A stretch of DNA of 64,000 nucleotides from Microvirga sp. TS319. Lineage in GTDB: Bacteria; Pseudomonadota; Alphaproteobacteria; Rhizobiales; Beijerinckiaceae. Made by a program: the position numbers and the translations under genes. The stretch spans positions 967,001 to 1,031,000 of the forward strand of contig NZ_JBGGGT010000002.1 in the NCBI RefSeq assembly GCF_041276405.1, read 5' to 3'. Below are positions 35,761 through 44,312 of this stretch, in pieces. The notes beneath the pieces were generated by a model, which worked only from the letters and a program-made list of their open reading frames with translations, made no database searches and was not told where the DNA came from. Positions within the stretch are counted from its first letter, which is position 1. The number at the start of each line of letters is the position of its first letter.

Positions 35761-36653
35761 CATGTCGTGGGACCGACCTTGGCGATCACGAATGTGATGC
35801 TCGTCCCGTCCTGACGCTGCTCTAAAAGCGTATCGCCGAGCTCCCGGACGAGATTGGGCACGTCGATCCCCGCGAGCGGATCCGTGCAGGTGACGCTGAG
35901 CCTGTCGCCCGGACCCAGGGAGAGCAATGCCTTGCGGGTGCGCAGCACCGGAAGCGGGCATTTCAATCCGGACAGATCCAGTTCCGTCATCGCGATCCTC
36001 CCCGCCGGCGTGTCCGTCGCGCGAACAGGCAAGGAGCCGCGCTCGACGATGGACTGCGCGGCAATCAGCTCTTCCGGCGTATTGATGTTGAAGAAGGGAT
36101 CGAACGGCTCCGTCGCCCAGGTCGCCGTCGCGAGCCCGCGTTTCCGGCTCCAGTCTTCCATGCGGCGGACGCCTTCGAGCGTAAGCGCATGACGCAAATC
36201 CTGGCGCAACGCGACCGGCCACAGGCAGATCGCATAATGCTCATGAGATCCCGATGCGGCGCAGGCAAGAGGTTGCCGCGCAGCCTCGCGCTCCGCATGG
36301 AGGCGGGAGACGAGATCCTCGGGAATGAAGGGCGTGTCGCCCGGAACGCTGATCACCCATTCGACGAAAGGGCGGTGAACGGCGGTCCATTCGAGTGCCG
36401 CCAGAACGCCCGCAAGGGGACCTGGACGCCCCGGGACGGAATCGGGCACCACGGGGAGCCCGGTTTCGGCAAAGCGCAAAGGGTCATCATTCGCATTGAG
36501 GACGAGACCCTCGCATTGCGGGCCGAGCCGCTCCTCCAGGGAGGCGAGGAGCGTTTGTCCCCCGAGCGTCAGGAGAGGCTTGTCGCCTCCGCCCATGCGG
36601 CGCGCGAGGCCGCCGGCCAGGATGACGCCCAGGGTCGCGGGGTAAGGCGCCAT
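35760..36653 (-). CDS. mobA: MobA-TusA fusion: Moco guanylyltransferase with sulfur-carrier domain
   Basis: This 297-residue reading frame joins two proteins. Residues 1 to about 205 are MobA (GVILAGGLARRMGGGDKPLL, SVPGDTPFIP, FFNINTPEEL), which attaches GMP to molybdopterin. Residues 222-297 are a TusA/SirA-like sulfur carrier with the defining CPLPVLRTRKAL (Cys232). The TusA part begins with an internal ATG at 35990 preceded by GGGAGGA, so a free 76-residue carrier could also be translated. TusA-type proteins pass sulfur from cysteine desulfurase and are linked to Moco formation in E. coli. The gene follows apbC by 6 bases in one operon. Confidence 0.87.
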   Translation of the reverse strand: MAPYPATLGVILAGGLARRMGGGDKPLLTLGGQTLLASLEERLGPQCEGLVLNANDDPLRFAETGLPVVPDSVPGRPGPLAGVLAALEWTAVHRPFVEWVISVPGDTPFIPEDLVSRLHAEREAARQPLACAASGSHEHYAICLWPVALRQDLRHALTLEGVRRMEDWSRKRGLATATWATEPFDPFFNINTPEELIAAQSIVERGSLPVRATDTPAGRIAMTELDLSGLKCPLPVLRTRKALLSLGPGDRLSVTCTDPLAGIDVPNLVRELGDTLLEQRQDGTSITFVIAKVGPTT

Positions 36654-36659
36654 GCCGCC

Positions 36660-37787
36660 TTACTCGATCACGATGCGTGGCGCGGGCCGGGCGGCCTCGG
36701 CGCCGTCGAGCGTTCTCCAGACCTGTTGCGCCATGTCCTTGTAGATTGCGGCGTGAGGCCCGTCCGGGTCCGCCACGACGACGGGGCGTCCCGCATCCGA
36801 GAGCTCGCGGATCGTCATGTTGAGCGGAACCTCGCCGAGGAACGGTACGCCCAGGCGTTCAGCTTCCGAACGCGCGCCGCCATGGCCGAAGATGTGGGAG
36901 GTCTGGCCGCAATGGGGACAGACGAAGGTTGCCATGTTCTCGATGATGCCCAGGATCGGGATCTCCACGCGCCTGAACATGGATACGCCCCGTCGCGCAT
37001 CGATGAGGGCGAGATCCTGAGGCGTCGAGACGATTACGGCGCCCGCGAGCGGGGTCGCCTGCGCCATGGTGAGCTGTGCATCCCCGGTGCCGGGAGGCAT
37101 GTCCACCACGAGCACGTCGAGATCGCCCCAGGCGACCTCGCGCAGCATCTGCGTGATCGCCGACATGACCATCGGGCCGCGCCAGATCATGGCGGCCTCT
37201 TCCTCGACGAGGAAGCCGATGGACATGACCTTGAGCCCATAGGCTTCCATGGGTTCGAGGATGCGGTTCTCCAAAAGCCTCGGCTTGCCGTGAATGCCGA
37301 GGAGCTTGGGCATGGACGGGCCATAGATATCGGCATCGAGCACGCCGACCTTCAGGCCGAGCGCTTTCAGGCCCAGGGCAAGGTTGCACGCCGTCGTCGA
37401 CTTGCCCACGCCGCCCTTGCCGGAGGCCACCGCGATCACGTGCTTCACGCCCGGAATCCGCTGGTTCTTGGGCTGGGCGGCCGCCCGGGGGCGTTGTGCG
37501 GCCGCCGGAGACGGAGAGGGCGCGCCCGAACCGGCAGGACGATCCGCGGTCAGGCTCGCGAAGACGCCCTTCACTCCGGGCAAACCCTGTACCGCCTCGG
37601 AGGCGGCTTGGCGGACCTGTTCCATCGCCTGCGCCTCGGACGGATCGACGGCGATCGAGAACATCACCCGGCCGGCATCATCGATATGCACGTCGGAGAG
37701 GCGCCCCGACGCCGCAAGGCTGGTTCCGCCGGTATCGACGGGAACAGTCGAGAGCGCCTGCAACACATCTTCACGGGTAATGGCCAC
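36660..37787 (-). CDS. apbC: Mrp/ApbC-family iron-sulfur cluster carrier ATPase
   Basis: A 375-residue protein. The N-terminal MIP18/DUF59-like domain (AITREDVLQALSTVPVD ... SEAVQGLPGVKGV) is followed by a linker and a P-loop domain with the deviant Walker A VASGKGGVGKSTTACNLALG and the cluster-binding FVCPHCG. It delivers Fe-S clusters in the cytosol. I chose GTG 37787 with AGGAG 8 bases upstream; upstream ATGs lack ribosome sites. It lies upstream of mobA-tusA, linking Fe-S, sulfur and molybdenum-cofactor supply in one operon. Confidence 0.9.
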   Translation of the reverse strand: MAITREDVLQALSTVPVDTGGTSLAASGRLSDVHIDDAGRVMFSIAVDPSEAQAMEQVRQAASEAVQGLPGVKGVFASLTADRPAGSGAPSPSPAAAQRPRAAAQPKNQRIPGVKHVIAVASGKGGVGKSTTACNLALGLKALGLKVGVLDADIYGPSMPKLLGIHGKPRLLENRILEPMEAYGLKVMSIGFLVEEEAAMIWRGPMVMSAITQMLREVAWGDLDVLVVDMPPGTGDAQLTMAQATPLAGAVIVSTPQDLALIDARRGVSMFRRVEIPILGIIENMATFVCPHCGQTSHIFGHGGARSEAERLGVPFLGEVPLNMTIRELSDAGRPVVVADPDGPHAAIYKDMAQQVWRTLDGAEAARPAPRIVIE

Positions 37788-37887
37788 GATGGAGGCTCCT
37801 GGGCTGTCGTCCAACAGTTTCTTAAGCCTCATGTATAGGTTCAAGCCCCATCCGTTAAGGCGTCGTCTTGCTGTCATAGGCGAAATC

Positions 37888-37912
37888 CGAACCAAAACCG
37901 ACCCCGTCCGTT
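37888..37912 (+). promoter_or_regulatory. Candidate EcfG-type promoter of the PNPOx-like gene
   Basis: CGAAC (37888-37892), 16 bases, then CGTT (37909-37912): one mismatch to GGAAC-N16-CGTT. It lies 102 bases before the start codon of a stress-type flavin-binding protein gene. A single such match could be chance. It gains weight from similar sites before the csbD-like and DUF4142 genes. Confidence 0.4.
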
Positions 37913-38014
37913 GTCCAACCGATCTCTCGGGGTCGCCGAGCCGACCGTAGAATTGCGCTTGCGCGTCGCCGACCCAAGACCTTGCCCCGAGACCTTGCGA
38001 TGAATCAGGAGTGG

Positions 38015-38521
38015 ATGATGCACCAACATGGCCATAACGATCCGAACGCCAAAAAGCTCTATGAGCTGATCAAGGACGTGAAGATCGCCATGATGACCAC
38101 CGTGGACGCGGACGGTACGCTGCACAGCAGGCCCATGTACAACCAGGAGGCCGACGAGCACGGCGATCTGTGGTTCTTCACGCAGATTCAATCGCCCAAG
38201 ATGACGGAAGTGTCTCGCGACAATGAAATCAATCTCGGCTTCAGCGATCCCAAAAGCCAGACCTACGTGTCCGTTTCCGGCAAGGCCGAGATCGTTCGCG
38301 ACAAAGCGAAGATCGAGCAGAAATGGTCGGAGCCGCTGAGGGCCTGGTTCCCCAAAGGCACGGACGATCCGCAGATCGCCCTGATCCGCGTCCATCCCTC
38401 CAAGGGCGAATACTGGGACAGCCCGTCCTCGACGATCGTGCATCTCTACGGATATGCGAAAGCCGCCCTGACCGGGCAGCAGCCCGATCCGGGCGATCAG
38501 GCGAAGGTGAATCTGAGCTGA
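38015..38521 (+). CDS. Pyridoxamine 5'-phosphate oxidase-like general stress protein
   Basis: A 168-residue single-domain protein of the split-barrel flavin-binding fold. KLYELIKDVKIAMMTTVDAD and LHSRPMYNQEADEHGDLWFF are typical of the general stress protein 26 group. These bind FMN, FAD or F420-like cofactors and are not vitamin B6 synthesis enzymes. AGGAG is 4 bases before ATG 38015 and 7 before ATG 38018; either may be used, and ATG 38000 is less likely. A candidate EcfG promoter lies upstream and a clear terminator downstream, so it is monocistronic. Confidence 0.85.
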   Translation: MMHQHGHNDPNAKKLYELIKDVKIAMMTTVDADGTLHSRPMYNQEADEHGDLWFFTQIQSPKMTEVSRDNEINLGFSDPKSQTYVSVSGKAEIVRDKAKIEQKWSEPLRAWFPKGTDDPQIALIRVHPSKGEYWDSPSSTIVHLYGYAKAALTGQQPDPGDQAKVNLS

Positions 38522-38542
38522 GGCTCGAACGGCAATGATGCG

Positions 38543-38567
38543 AAAGGGCCGCTTGGCGGCCCTTTTT
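38543..38567 (+). terminator. Intrinsic terminator
   Basis: A 10-bp stem (AAAGGGCCGC / GCGGCCCTTT) with a 3-base loop TTG runs into a T-tract, 21 bases after the PNPOx-like gene stop. A textbook rho-independent terminator. Confidence 0.92.
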
Positions 38568-38699
38568 CATGCGCCTCTTTGCATCTTTCATTCATAGGGC
38601 AGCTTGAGTATAGTCAAAGACAGCAAAACGAAGCATCTCGGAGCCGATCCGAAGATCAAAAAACGAAAGCAGGGCAGGGGCGCTCCCAGGGAGGGAAGG

Positions 38700-39965
38700 A
38701 TGAAATCCATCTGGCTCGCCGCCGTCTCCACTGTAGCATTCGCGTCATCGAGTTTCGCTCAGCCCGCCACACAGCCGCCGACCAGCAATCTCGAGAAACT
38801 CCAGACATTCCAGAGCACGGGCACCGTCGAGCCCAAGCAGATCCCGCAGGAGGGGCGCCGCGCCGACGCGATCCGCAAGAATCTCGACAAGATCAAGTTG
38901 CCGGCCGGTTTCAAGATCGATCTCTATGCCGTCGTGCCCGATGCCCGCCACATGGCCGTCGGGCCCAATGCGGGCGTCGTCTTCGTGGGAACGCGCAAGA
39001 GCAACGTCTACGTGGTCACGGATCGCGACAAGGACCGCGTCGCCGACGAGGTGAAGCAGTTCGCGCCCTCCGTCGAGTTCAAGATTCCCAATGGCGTCTG
39101 CTTCTCGCGCGACGGCATGCTCTACGTCGTCGAGCAAAATCGCGTGCTGCAGTTTCCGGCGGCCGAGTTCTTCTATGAGGGCCCGGACGTCGCGGCCGGA
39201 ATCGTCGTCAAGCAGGGCGACCTGATCCCGCCCTCGGAGGAGAGCTTCAACCACACGGCCCGCGTCTGCCGGGTCGGTCCCGACGGCAAGCTCTACATTG
39301 CTCTCGGACAGCCCTTCAACGTGCCGCCCAAGGAGAAGCTGGAGCTTTACCGGAAGGACGGCATCGGCGGCATCATCCGCATGGATCAGGACGGCAAGAA
39401 CCGCGAAGTCTACGCCACCGGGATCCGCAATTCGGTCGGAATGGATTTCAATCCGGCGGACAAGACCCTGTGGTTCACGGACAATCAGGTCGACGGCATG
39501 GGCGACGACCAGCCTCCCGGCGAACTCAACCGCATCACTCAGATGGGCGAGAACTTCGGTTTCCCCTATTATGGCGGCGGCATGGTGCGCACGGTCGAAT
39601 ACAAGGGCGATCAGGTTCCGTCCGGCACCGTCCCGCCCCAGGTCGAGATGACGCCTCACGCCGCGGATCTCGGGATGGTGTTCTACACCGGCAAGATGTT
39701 TCCCCAGGCCTATCGGGGCGGCATCTTCTCGGCGCAGCACGGATCCTGGAACCGCACCGAGCCGGTCGGCGCGCGGGTGATGTTCACGCCCATCAAGCCC
39801 GACGGAACGGCGGACAAGCCGCAGGTCTTCGCCGAAGGATGGCTCAACGAGAACGGCGAGTATCTCGGCCGCCCGGTCGACGTGGCGACGCTCGCCGACG
39901 GCTCGCTTCTCGTCTCGGACGATACGGCCGGCGCGATCTACCGCATCTATTATGAAGGCCACTAG
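38700..39965 (+). CDS. PQQ-type sorbosone/glucose dehydrogenase family protein, periplasmic
   Basis: From ATG 38700 (AGGGAGGGAAGG upstream) the protein is 421 residues with signal peptide WLAAVSTVAFASSSFA. The mature protein is a six-bladed beta-propeller of the GSDH/sorbosone dehydrogenase family: LPAGFKIDLYAVVPDARHMA, GIRNSVGMDFNPADKTLWFT, NRITQMGENFGFPYYGGGM and FSAQHGSWNR. Members oxidise sugars or aldoses with PQQ in the periplasm; the substrate is unknown here. The cytochrome c gene 55 bases downstream is a likely electron acceptor. A stable hairpin separates the two. Confidence 0.85.
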   Translation: MKSIWLAAVSTVAFASSSFAQPATQPPTSNLEKLQTFQSTGTVEPKQIPQEGRRADAIRKNLDKIKLPAGFKIDLYAVVPDARHMAVGPNAGVVFVGTRKSNVYVVTDRDKDRVADEVKQFAPSVEFKIPNGVCFSRDGMLYVVEQNRVLQFPAAEFFYEGPDVAAGIVVKQGDLIPPSEESFNHTARVCRVGPDGKLYIALGQPFNVPPKEKLELYRKDGIGGIIRMDQDGKNREVYATGIRNSVGMDFNPADKTLWFTDNQVDGMGDDQPPGELNRITQMGENFGFPYYGGGMVRTVEYKGDQVPSGTVPPQVEMTPHAADLGMVFYTGKMFPQAYRGGIFSAQHGSWNRTEPVGARVMFTPIKPDGTADKPQVFAEGWLNENGEYLGRPVDVATLADGSLLVSDDTAGAIYRIYYEGH

Positions 39966-39976
39966 GCCCGTTCCTG

Positions 39977-40000
39977 CAGGCGCGCCGCAAGGCGCGCCTG
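39977..40000 (+). promoter_or_regulatory. Intercistronic hairpin with GNRA-type tetraloop
   Basis: A perfect 10-bp GC-rich stem (CAGGCGCGCC / GGCGCGCCTG) closes a GCAA tetraloop, 11 bases after the dehydrogenase stop and 20 before the cytochrome c start. No T-run follows, so it probably stabilises the upstream mRNA or partly attenuates transcription. Confidence 0.65.
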
Positions 40001-40020
40001 GTCCGCTGAAAGGCATATCC

Positions 40021-40350
40021 ATGAAAATCATCGATGCGCCGGCGCTCCTCGGGGCTCTGCTCATCTGCCTCGGGCCGGTTTCCGTGGCGGCCGCCGACGC
40101 GAAGGCAGGGCGCCAGAAGATCACGACGTGTCAGGCCTGCCATGGGCTGGATGGCCTCTCGAAGAACCCGGAAGCGCCGAACCTGGCGGGGCAGGTCGAG
40201 AGCTATCTCGTCAAGGCCCTGTCGGATTACAAGTCCGGCGCGCGCAAGAACGAAACCATGAACATTGTCGCAAAAGACCTCTCGGACCAGGACATGGCCG
40301 ACGTCGCGGCCTATTACGCGTCGATTCAGGTCGACGTGCTGCCGCCCTGA
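40021..40350 (+). CDS. Class I cytochrome c, periplasmic
   Basis: A 109-residue protein. The signal peptide (ALLGALLICLGPVSVAAA) is followed by a single heme site CQACHGLDG and a likely axial Met in NETMNIVAKDLSDQDM. This is the cytochrome c4/c553-like pattern, ending in the helix ADVAAYYASIQV. It probably takes electrons from the adjacent PQQ-type dehydrogenase (inference from pairing). AAAGG lies upstream of the ATG. Confidence 0.9.
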   Translation: MKIIDAPALLGALLICLGPVSVAAADAKAGRQKITTCQACHGLDGLSKNPEAPNLAGQVESYLVKALSDYKSGARKNETMNIVAKDLSDQDMADVAAYYASIQVDVLPP

Positions 40351-40429
40351 GGCATGAGAGGATTGACGACAGGCACTCTTTCATCGGGGATCGGCCTTCG
40401 CTATTGTCCTGCCTCCCGAAACGGTGAGG

Positions 40430-40538
40430 GCATCGGACCTGAGAAGTGAATTTGCACTTTCGGGTCCGATGCTCCACTCCCTTGAAAAGCGCATCGTTCA
40501 GGCGGAAAACCGGGTCCACGTTTCCGAACGATGCGCTA
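40430..40538. repeat. Composite palindromic repeat, copy C
   Basis: Module 1 (40430-40474) pairs GCATCGGACCTGAGAAGTG with the arm CACTTTCGGGTCCGATGC. Module 2 (40488-40537) pairs AGCGCATCGTTC with GAACGATGCGCT. The order and orientation match copy B. The element ends at TAGGAG, and this AGGAG is the ribosome site of pncB, so the repeat directly abuts the translation signal. Confidence 0.82.
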
Positions 40539-40548
40539 GGAGCAGGCG

Positions 40549-41841
40549 ATGGTGGACATCGCGACCAGGGTCTACAACCACACCTGGAAAATCGACCCGA
40601 TCGTTCGGTCGGTCCTGGATACGGACTTTTACAAGCTCCTGATGGCCCAGACGATCTTTCGCCGCCATCGGGACGTCGAGGTCACCTTCGGCATTCATAA
40701 CCGCACCACCCGGATCCGCCTGGCCGATATCATCGATGCGGGCGAGTTGCGCGAGCAACTCGACCATGTGCGCAGCCTGTCCCTGACGCGCGGCGAATCC
40801 ACTTGGCTTCGCGGCAACACGTTCTACGGCAAGCGGCAGATGTTCTCTCCGGAGTTCATGGACTGGCTGGAGACCTTCCGCTTCCCGGAATATCTTCTGG
40901 AGAAGGAAGACGGGCAATATGTGCTGACCTTCCACGGGCCCTGGATCGAAACCACCATGTGGGAGATCCCGGCGCTCGCCATCCTCAACGAGCTGCGCTC
41001 GCGCGGGGTCCTGCGGGGAATGGGCAAGTTCGAGCTGCAGGTCCTCTATGCCCGCGCCATGACGCGGGTCTGGGAGAAGATCGAGCGCCTGCGGCGCATG
41101 CCGGATCTCTCGATTTCGGATTTCGGGACGCGCCGCCGCCATGGCTTCCTGTGGCAGGACTGGTGCGTGCAGGCCATGATCGAGGGACTGGGGCCAGCCT
41201 TCCTCGGCACCTCCAACTGCCTGATCGCCATGCGCCGCGAGGTGGAGGCCGTGGGCACCAACGCTCACGAGCTCCCCATGGTCTATGCGGCGCTGACCGA
41301 CACCGACGAGGAGCTGGCAAAAGCCCCCTATCGCGTGCTCGCGGACTGGCAGGAGGATTACGAAGGCAACCTGCGAGTCATCCTGCCCGACACCTACGGC
41401 ACCACGAATTTCCTGCAGAACGCTCCCGATTGGGTGTCGTCCTGGACCGGCATCCGCATCGATTCCAAGGACCCCATCGAAGGCGGCGAGGAGGCCATCG
41501 CATGGTGGCGTCAGCGGGGGCAGAATCCGCGCGATAAGCTCGCCATCTTCTCCGATGGGCTCGATGTCGACGTGATCGAACGGATCCACCGGTATTTCAG
41601 CGGGCGCATGCGGATCGGCTATGGTTGGGGGACGCTGCTCACGAACGATTTCCGCGGGCTCGTTCCCGAGGGCGGGCTCGATCCCATTTCCATCGTCTGC
41701 AAGGTGATTTCCGCCGATGATCGTCCGACCGTGAAGCTCTCGGACAATCCGACGAAGGCCTTGGGCCCGGAGGACGAGATCGAGCGTTACAAGCGTGTGT
41801 TCCATGTCGGGACGCAAATGGCGCAACCGGTTGTGGTGTGA
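40549..41841 (+). CDS. pncB: Nicotinate phosphoribosyltransferase
   Basis: A 430-residue enzyme that makes nicotinate mononucleotide from nicotinate and PRPP in NAD salvage. Motifs include [15 protein letters not shown] near the N-terminus, [20 protein letters not shown] then AHELPMV with the autophosphorylated His, and [10 protein letters not shown]. Length is normal for PncB. It starts 11 bases after repeat copy C. The end overlaps the GTG alternative start of pxpA, so the three genes pncB, pxpA and the methyltransferase form an operon. Confidence 0.95.
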   Translation: MVDIATRVYNHTWKIDPIVRSVLDTDFYKLLMAQTIFRRHRDVEVTFGIHNRTTRIRLADIIDAGELREQLDHVRSLSLTRGESTWLRGNTFYGKRQMFSPEFMDWLETFRFPEYLLEKEDGQYVLTFHGPWIETTMWEIPALAILNELRSRGVLRGMGKFELQVLYARAMTRVWEKIERLRRMPDLSISDFGTRRRHGFLWQDWCVQAMIEGLGPAFLGTSNCLIAMRREVEAVGTNAHELPMVYAALTDTDEELAKAPYRVLADWQEDYEGNLRVILPDTYGTTNFLQNAPDWVSSWTGIRIDSKDPIEGGEEAIAWWRQRGQNPRDKLAIFSDGLDVDVIERIHRYFSGRMRIGYGWGTLLTNDFRGLVPEGGLDPISIVCKVISADDRPTVKLSDNPTKALGPEDEIERYKRVFHVGTQMAQPVVV

Positions 41842-41846
41842 GGGAC

Positions 41847-42611
41847 ATGAAGGTCGATCTGAACTGCGATATGGGCGAAAGCTTTGGAGCATGGACCATG
41901 GGCGACGACGAGGCGATGCTCGACATCGTCTCCTCGGCGAACATCGCCTGCGGGTTCCATGCGGGCGATCCGTCCACCATGTTCCGAACGGCGGAGATCG
42001 CCAAGCGGAAGGGTGTGGCGATCGGCGCGCATCCGGGCTTCAACGATCTGCACGGTTTCGGCAGACGGGTGATCCGGGGCGACACCCCCGCCGAGATCGA
42101 GCGCATGATCGCCTACCAGATCGGCGCCATGCAGGCTGTCGCGGCTCTCGCCGGCCACAAGGTCACCTATGTGAAGGTTCACGGCTCGCTCAACAACATG
42201 GCGAACGAGGAGGAGAGCCTGGCGCTCGCAATCGCCCGCGCCATCAAGGGGATCGATTCGGGCCTCGTCAACGTGTGCATGCCGGGTCTTCTGATGGAGA
42301 AGGCGTCGGAGACCGTCGGCATCCCTGTGGTGCGGGAGTTCTTCGCCGATCGCACCTATGAGGACGACGGTTCGCTGACCAGCCGCAAGAAGCCGGGCTC
42401 CGTTCTGCACGACGCGGATGCGGCGGCCGAGCGCGTGCTGCGCACCCTGCAGGATGGGGCGGTCGTCTCCACGTCGGGCAAGCGCGTTCCCATCGCGGTC
42501 GACACGATCTGCGTCCATGGCGACGAGCCGAGCGCCGTCATGATGGCGCGCACGGTCAGGGCAAAGCTCGAAGCCAACGGCATCACCGTCGCACCGTTCT
42601 CCGCGGTGTAA
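41847..42611 (+). CDS. pxpA: 5-oxoprolinase subunit A (LamB/YcsF family)
   Basis: A 254-residue protein beginning [16 protein letters not shown], with [13 protein letters not shown] and [10 protein letters not shown], the conserved core of PxpA. PxpABC hydrolyses 5-oxoproline to glutamate. PxpB and PxpC, which normally flank PxpA, are absent nearby, so they must be elsewhere or this copy has another role. ATG 41847 gives the family's standard N-terminus; GTG 41838, overlapping the pncB stop, is an alternative. Confidence 0.9.
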   Translation: MKVDLNCDMGESFGAWTMGDDEAMLDIVSSANIACGFHAGDPSTMFRTAEIAKRKGVAIGAHPGFNDLHGFGRRVIRGDTPAEIERMIAYQIGAMQAVAALAGHKVTYVKVHGSLNNMANEEESLALAIARAIKGIDSGLVNVCMPGLLMEKASETVGIPVVREFFADRTYEDDGSLTSRKKPGSVLHDADAAAERVLRTLQDGAVVSTSGKRVPIAVDTICVHGDEPSAVMMARTVRAKLEANGITVAPFSAV

Positions 42612-42613
42612 CC

Positions 42614-43357
42614 ATGTCGTTCAAAGATCACTTCTCGACCAAGTCTGGCGACTACGCTGCGTACCGCCCGACCTATCCCTACGCCCTCGTCGATTATCTC
42701 GCGGGCCTTTGCCCGCAGACGGATCTCGCGCTCGATGTCGGTTGCGGCACCGGGCAGCTCTCCGTACTGCTCGCCGATCGGTTCGAGCGCGTGATCGCGA
42801 CCGATGCCAGCGCTCCGCAGATCGAAAAGGCGCAGACGCACGATCGCGTGGAGTATCACGTCGCGAAGGCGGAACAGAGCGGCCTCGCCGCCGCGTCCGC
42901 GGACCTGATCACGGCGGGGCAGGCGGCGCACTGGTTTAATCTCGACGCCTTTTATGCGGAGGCGCGCCGGGTCGGGAAACCCGGCGCTGTGCTGGCGCTC
43001 ATCACCTATGGCGTGATCGAGGCCGATCCCGACATCGATCCTCTCGTTCGGCACTTCTACAAGGATGTGGTGGGGCCCTATTGGCCGCTGGAGCGTCGCC
43101 ACGTCGAGGAGGGCTATCGTTCCTTTGCATTTCCCTTCGAGGAATGGACCGCCCCTCCGCTCGCCATCGAGGTCCAGTGGCGGGCCTCGGACCTGCTCGG
43201 CTATGTCGATACGTGGTCGGCCGTGCGCGGTCTCGAGGCGGCGCAGGGTCGACAGCCCGTCGAAGAGTTCGGACGCGAGCTGCAGGCGCTCTGGTGCGAG
43301 CCGGAGCGCCGGCGCCCCATCCGCTTTCCCCTGTCACTGCGCGTCGGGCGTTTGTGA
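42614..43357 (+). CDS. Class I SAM-dependent methyltransferase
   Basis: The 247-residue protein has SAM motif I ALDVGCGTGQLSVLLADRF and the post-motif acidic VIATDASAPQIEKA. The N-terminus FKDHFSTKSGDYAAYRPTYP and the AGQAAHWFNL stretch are typical of the small trans-aconitate/YcgJ-like methyltransferase group that acts on small molecules. The substrate is unknown. It begins 2 bases after pxpA, and its last 24 bases overlap the convergent hydrolase gene. Confidence 0.85.
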   Translation: MSFKDHFSTKSGDYAAYRPTYPYALVDYLAGLCPQTDLALDVGCGTGQLSVLLADRFERVIATDASAPQIEKAQTHDRVEYHVAKAEQSGLAAASADLITAGQAAHWFNLDAFYAEARRVGKPGAVLALITYGVIEADPDIDPLVRHFYKDVVGPYWPLERRHVEEGYRSFAFPFEEWTAPPLAIEVQWRASDLLGYVDTWSAVRGLEAAQGRQPVEEFGRELQALWCEPERRRPIRFPLSLRVGRL

Positions 43358-44251
43358 GCGGTCGGCCTCGAAGGCTTTCGCCAGAAACGGTCTGAACGCC
43401 GCGAGCGTCTCGTCGGGAGCCTCCTCGGCGAGATAGTGGCCGCAATCGATTCCGTGGCCTTCGACCCGATCGGCCCATTCGCGCCACACCGAGAGCACGT
43501 CATACCAGCGCTCGAGGCCGTTGCGCAGGCCCCACAGCGCCTGGACCGGGCAAGCGATGCGTCGTCCGGCCCGCTTGTCGGCCTCGTCCAGCTGCATGTC
43601 GATGGTGGCGCCGGCCCTGTAATCCTCGCACATGGCGTGGATCGTATCGGGGTTTGTGAAGCACCGCCTGTATTCGGCCAGAGCTTCCGGGGCGAACATG
43701 GCGCGGCCGCGCCGGAGATAGAACGTGTCGGGAGCGGCGGCGATCAGCGTCTCGGGGATGGGATGCGGCTGCGCCAGGAAGAACCAGTGCCAGTAGCCCA
43801 TGGCGAAGGCCATGTCCGTGCGCGCGAAATGCTCGTAGGTCGGCAGGATGTCGAGCACCGACAGGGCGAGGATCCGGTCCGGGTGGTCGAGCGCCATGCG
43901 ATAGGCGCAGCGCCCGCCGCGATCGTGCCCGATCACCGCGAACCGTTCGAAGCCGAGCGCCGCCATGGCCTCGACCATGTCCTGCGCCATGGCGCGCTTC
44001 GAATAGGGCTCGTGATCGGATGTCGTCGGAGGCCTGGAACTGTCGCCGTAGCCGCGCAGATCCGCGCAGACCACCGTGTAGTCTTCGGCGAGCTGCGGGG
44101 CGACCCGGTGCCACATGGCATGGGTCTGCGGGTGCCCGTGCAGCAGCAGAACCGGCGGGCCTTCACCTGCGTGGCGGAGGTTGATCACGGCTTCGGACGT
44201 CTCGATCCGACGATGCGTAAAGGTTTCGAACATGGGGCGAATGTCGACCAT
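43334..44251 (-). CDS. Alpha/beta hydrolase, haloacetate-dehalogenase-like
   Basis: This 305-residue alpha/beta-hydrolase has the oxyanion motif HGHPQTHAMWH, the nucleophile elbow GHDRGGRCAYRMALDHP with Asp as nucleophile, and the catalytic His in DCGHYLAEEAP. An Asp nucleophile in GHDRGGR is typical of fluoroacetate/haloacetate dehalogenases and of epoxide hydrolases. The tryptophan-rich MGYWHWFFLAQPHPIPE stretch fits the dehalogenase group better. Substrate is not proven. ATG 44251 is used; ATG 44233 is an alternative. Confidence 0.83.
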   Translation of the reverse strand: MVDIRPMFETFTHRRIETSEAVINLRHAGEGPPVLLLHGHPQTHAMWHRVAPQLAEDYTVVCADLRGYGDSSRPPTTSDHEPYSKRAMAQDMVEAMAALGFERFAVIGHDRGGRCAYRMALDHPDRILALSVLDILPTYEHFARTDMAFAMGYWHWFFLAQPHPIPETLIAAAPDTFYLRRGRAMFAPEALAEYRRCFTNPDTIHAMCEDYRAGATIDMQLDEADKRAGRRIACPVQALWGLRNGLERWYDVLSVWREWADRVEGHGIDCGHYLAEEAPDETLAAFRPFLAKAFEADRSQTPDAQ

Positions 44252-44312
44252 TGCGGCGGGCCTTTCCAGCCCTACCAAAGCAGGCGAGGCCGCCTCCTTT
44301 TGGGCGCATCGC

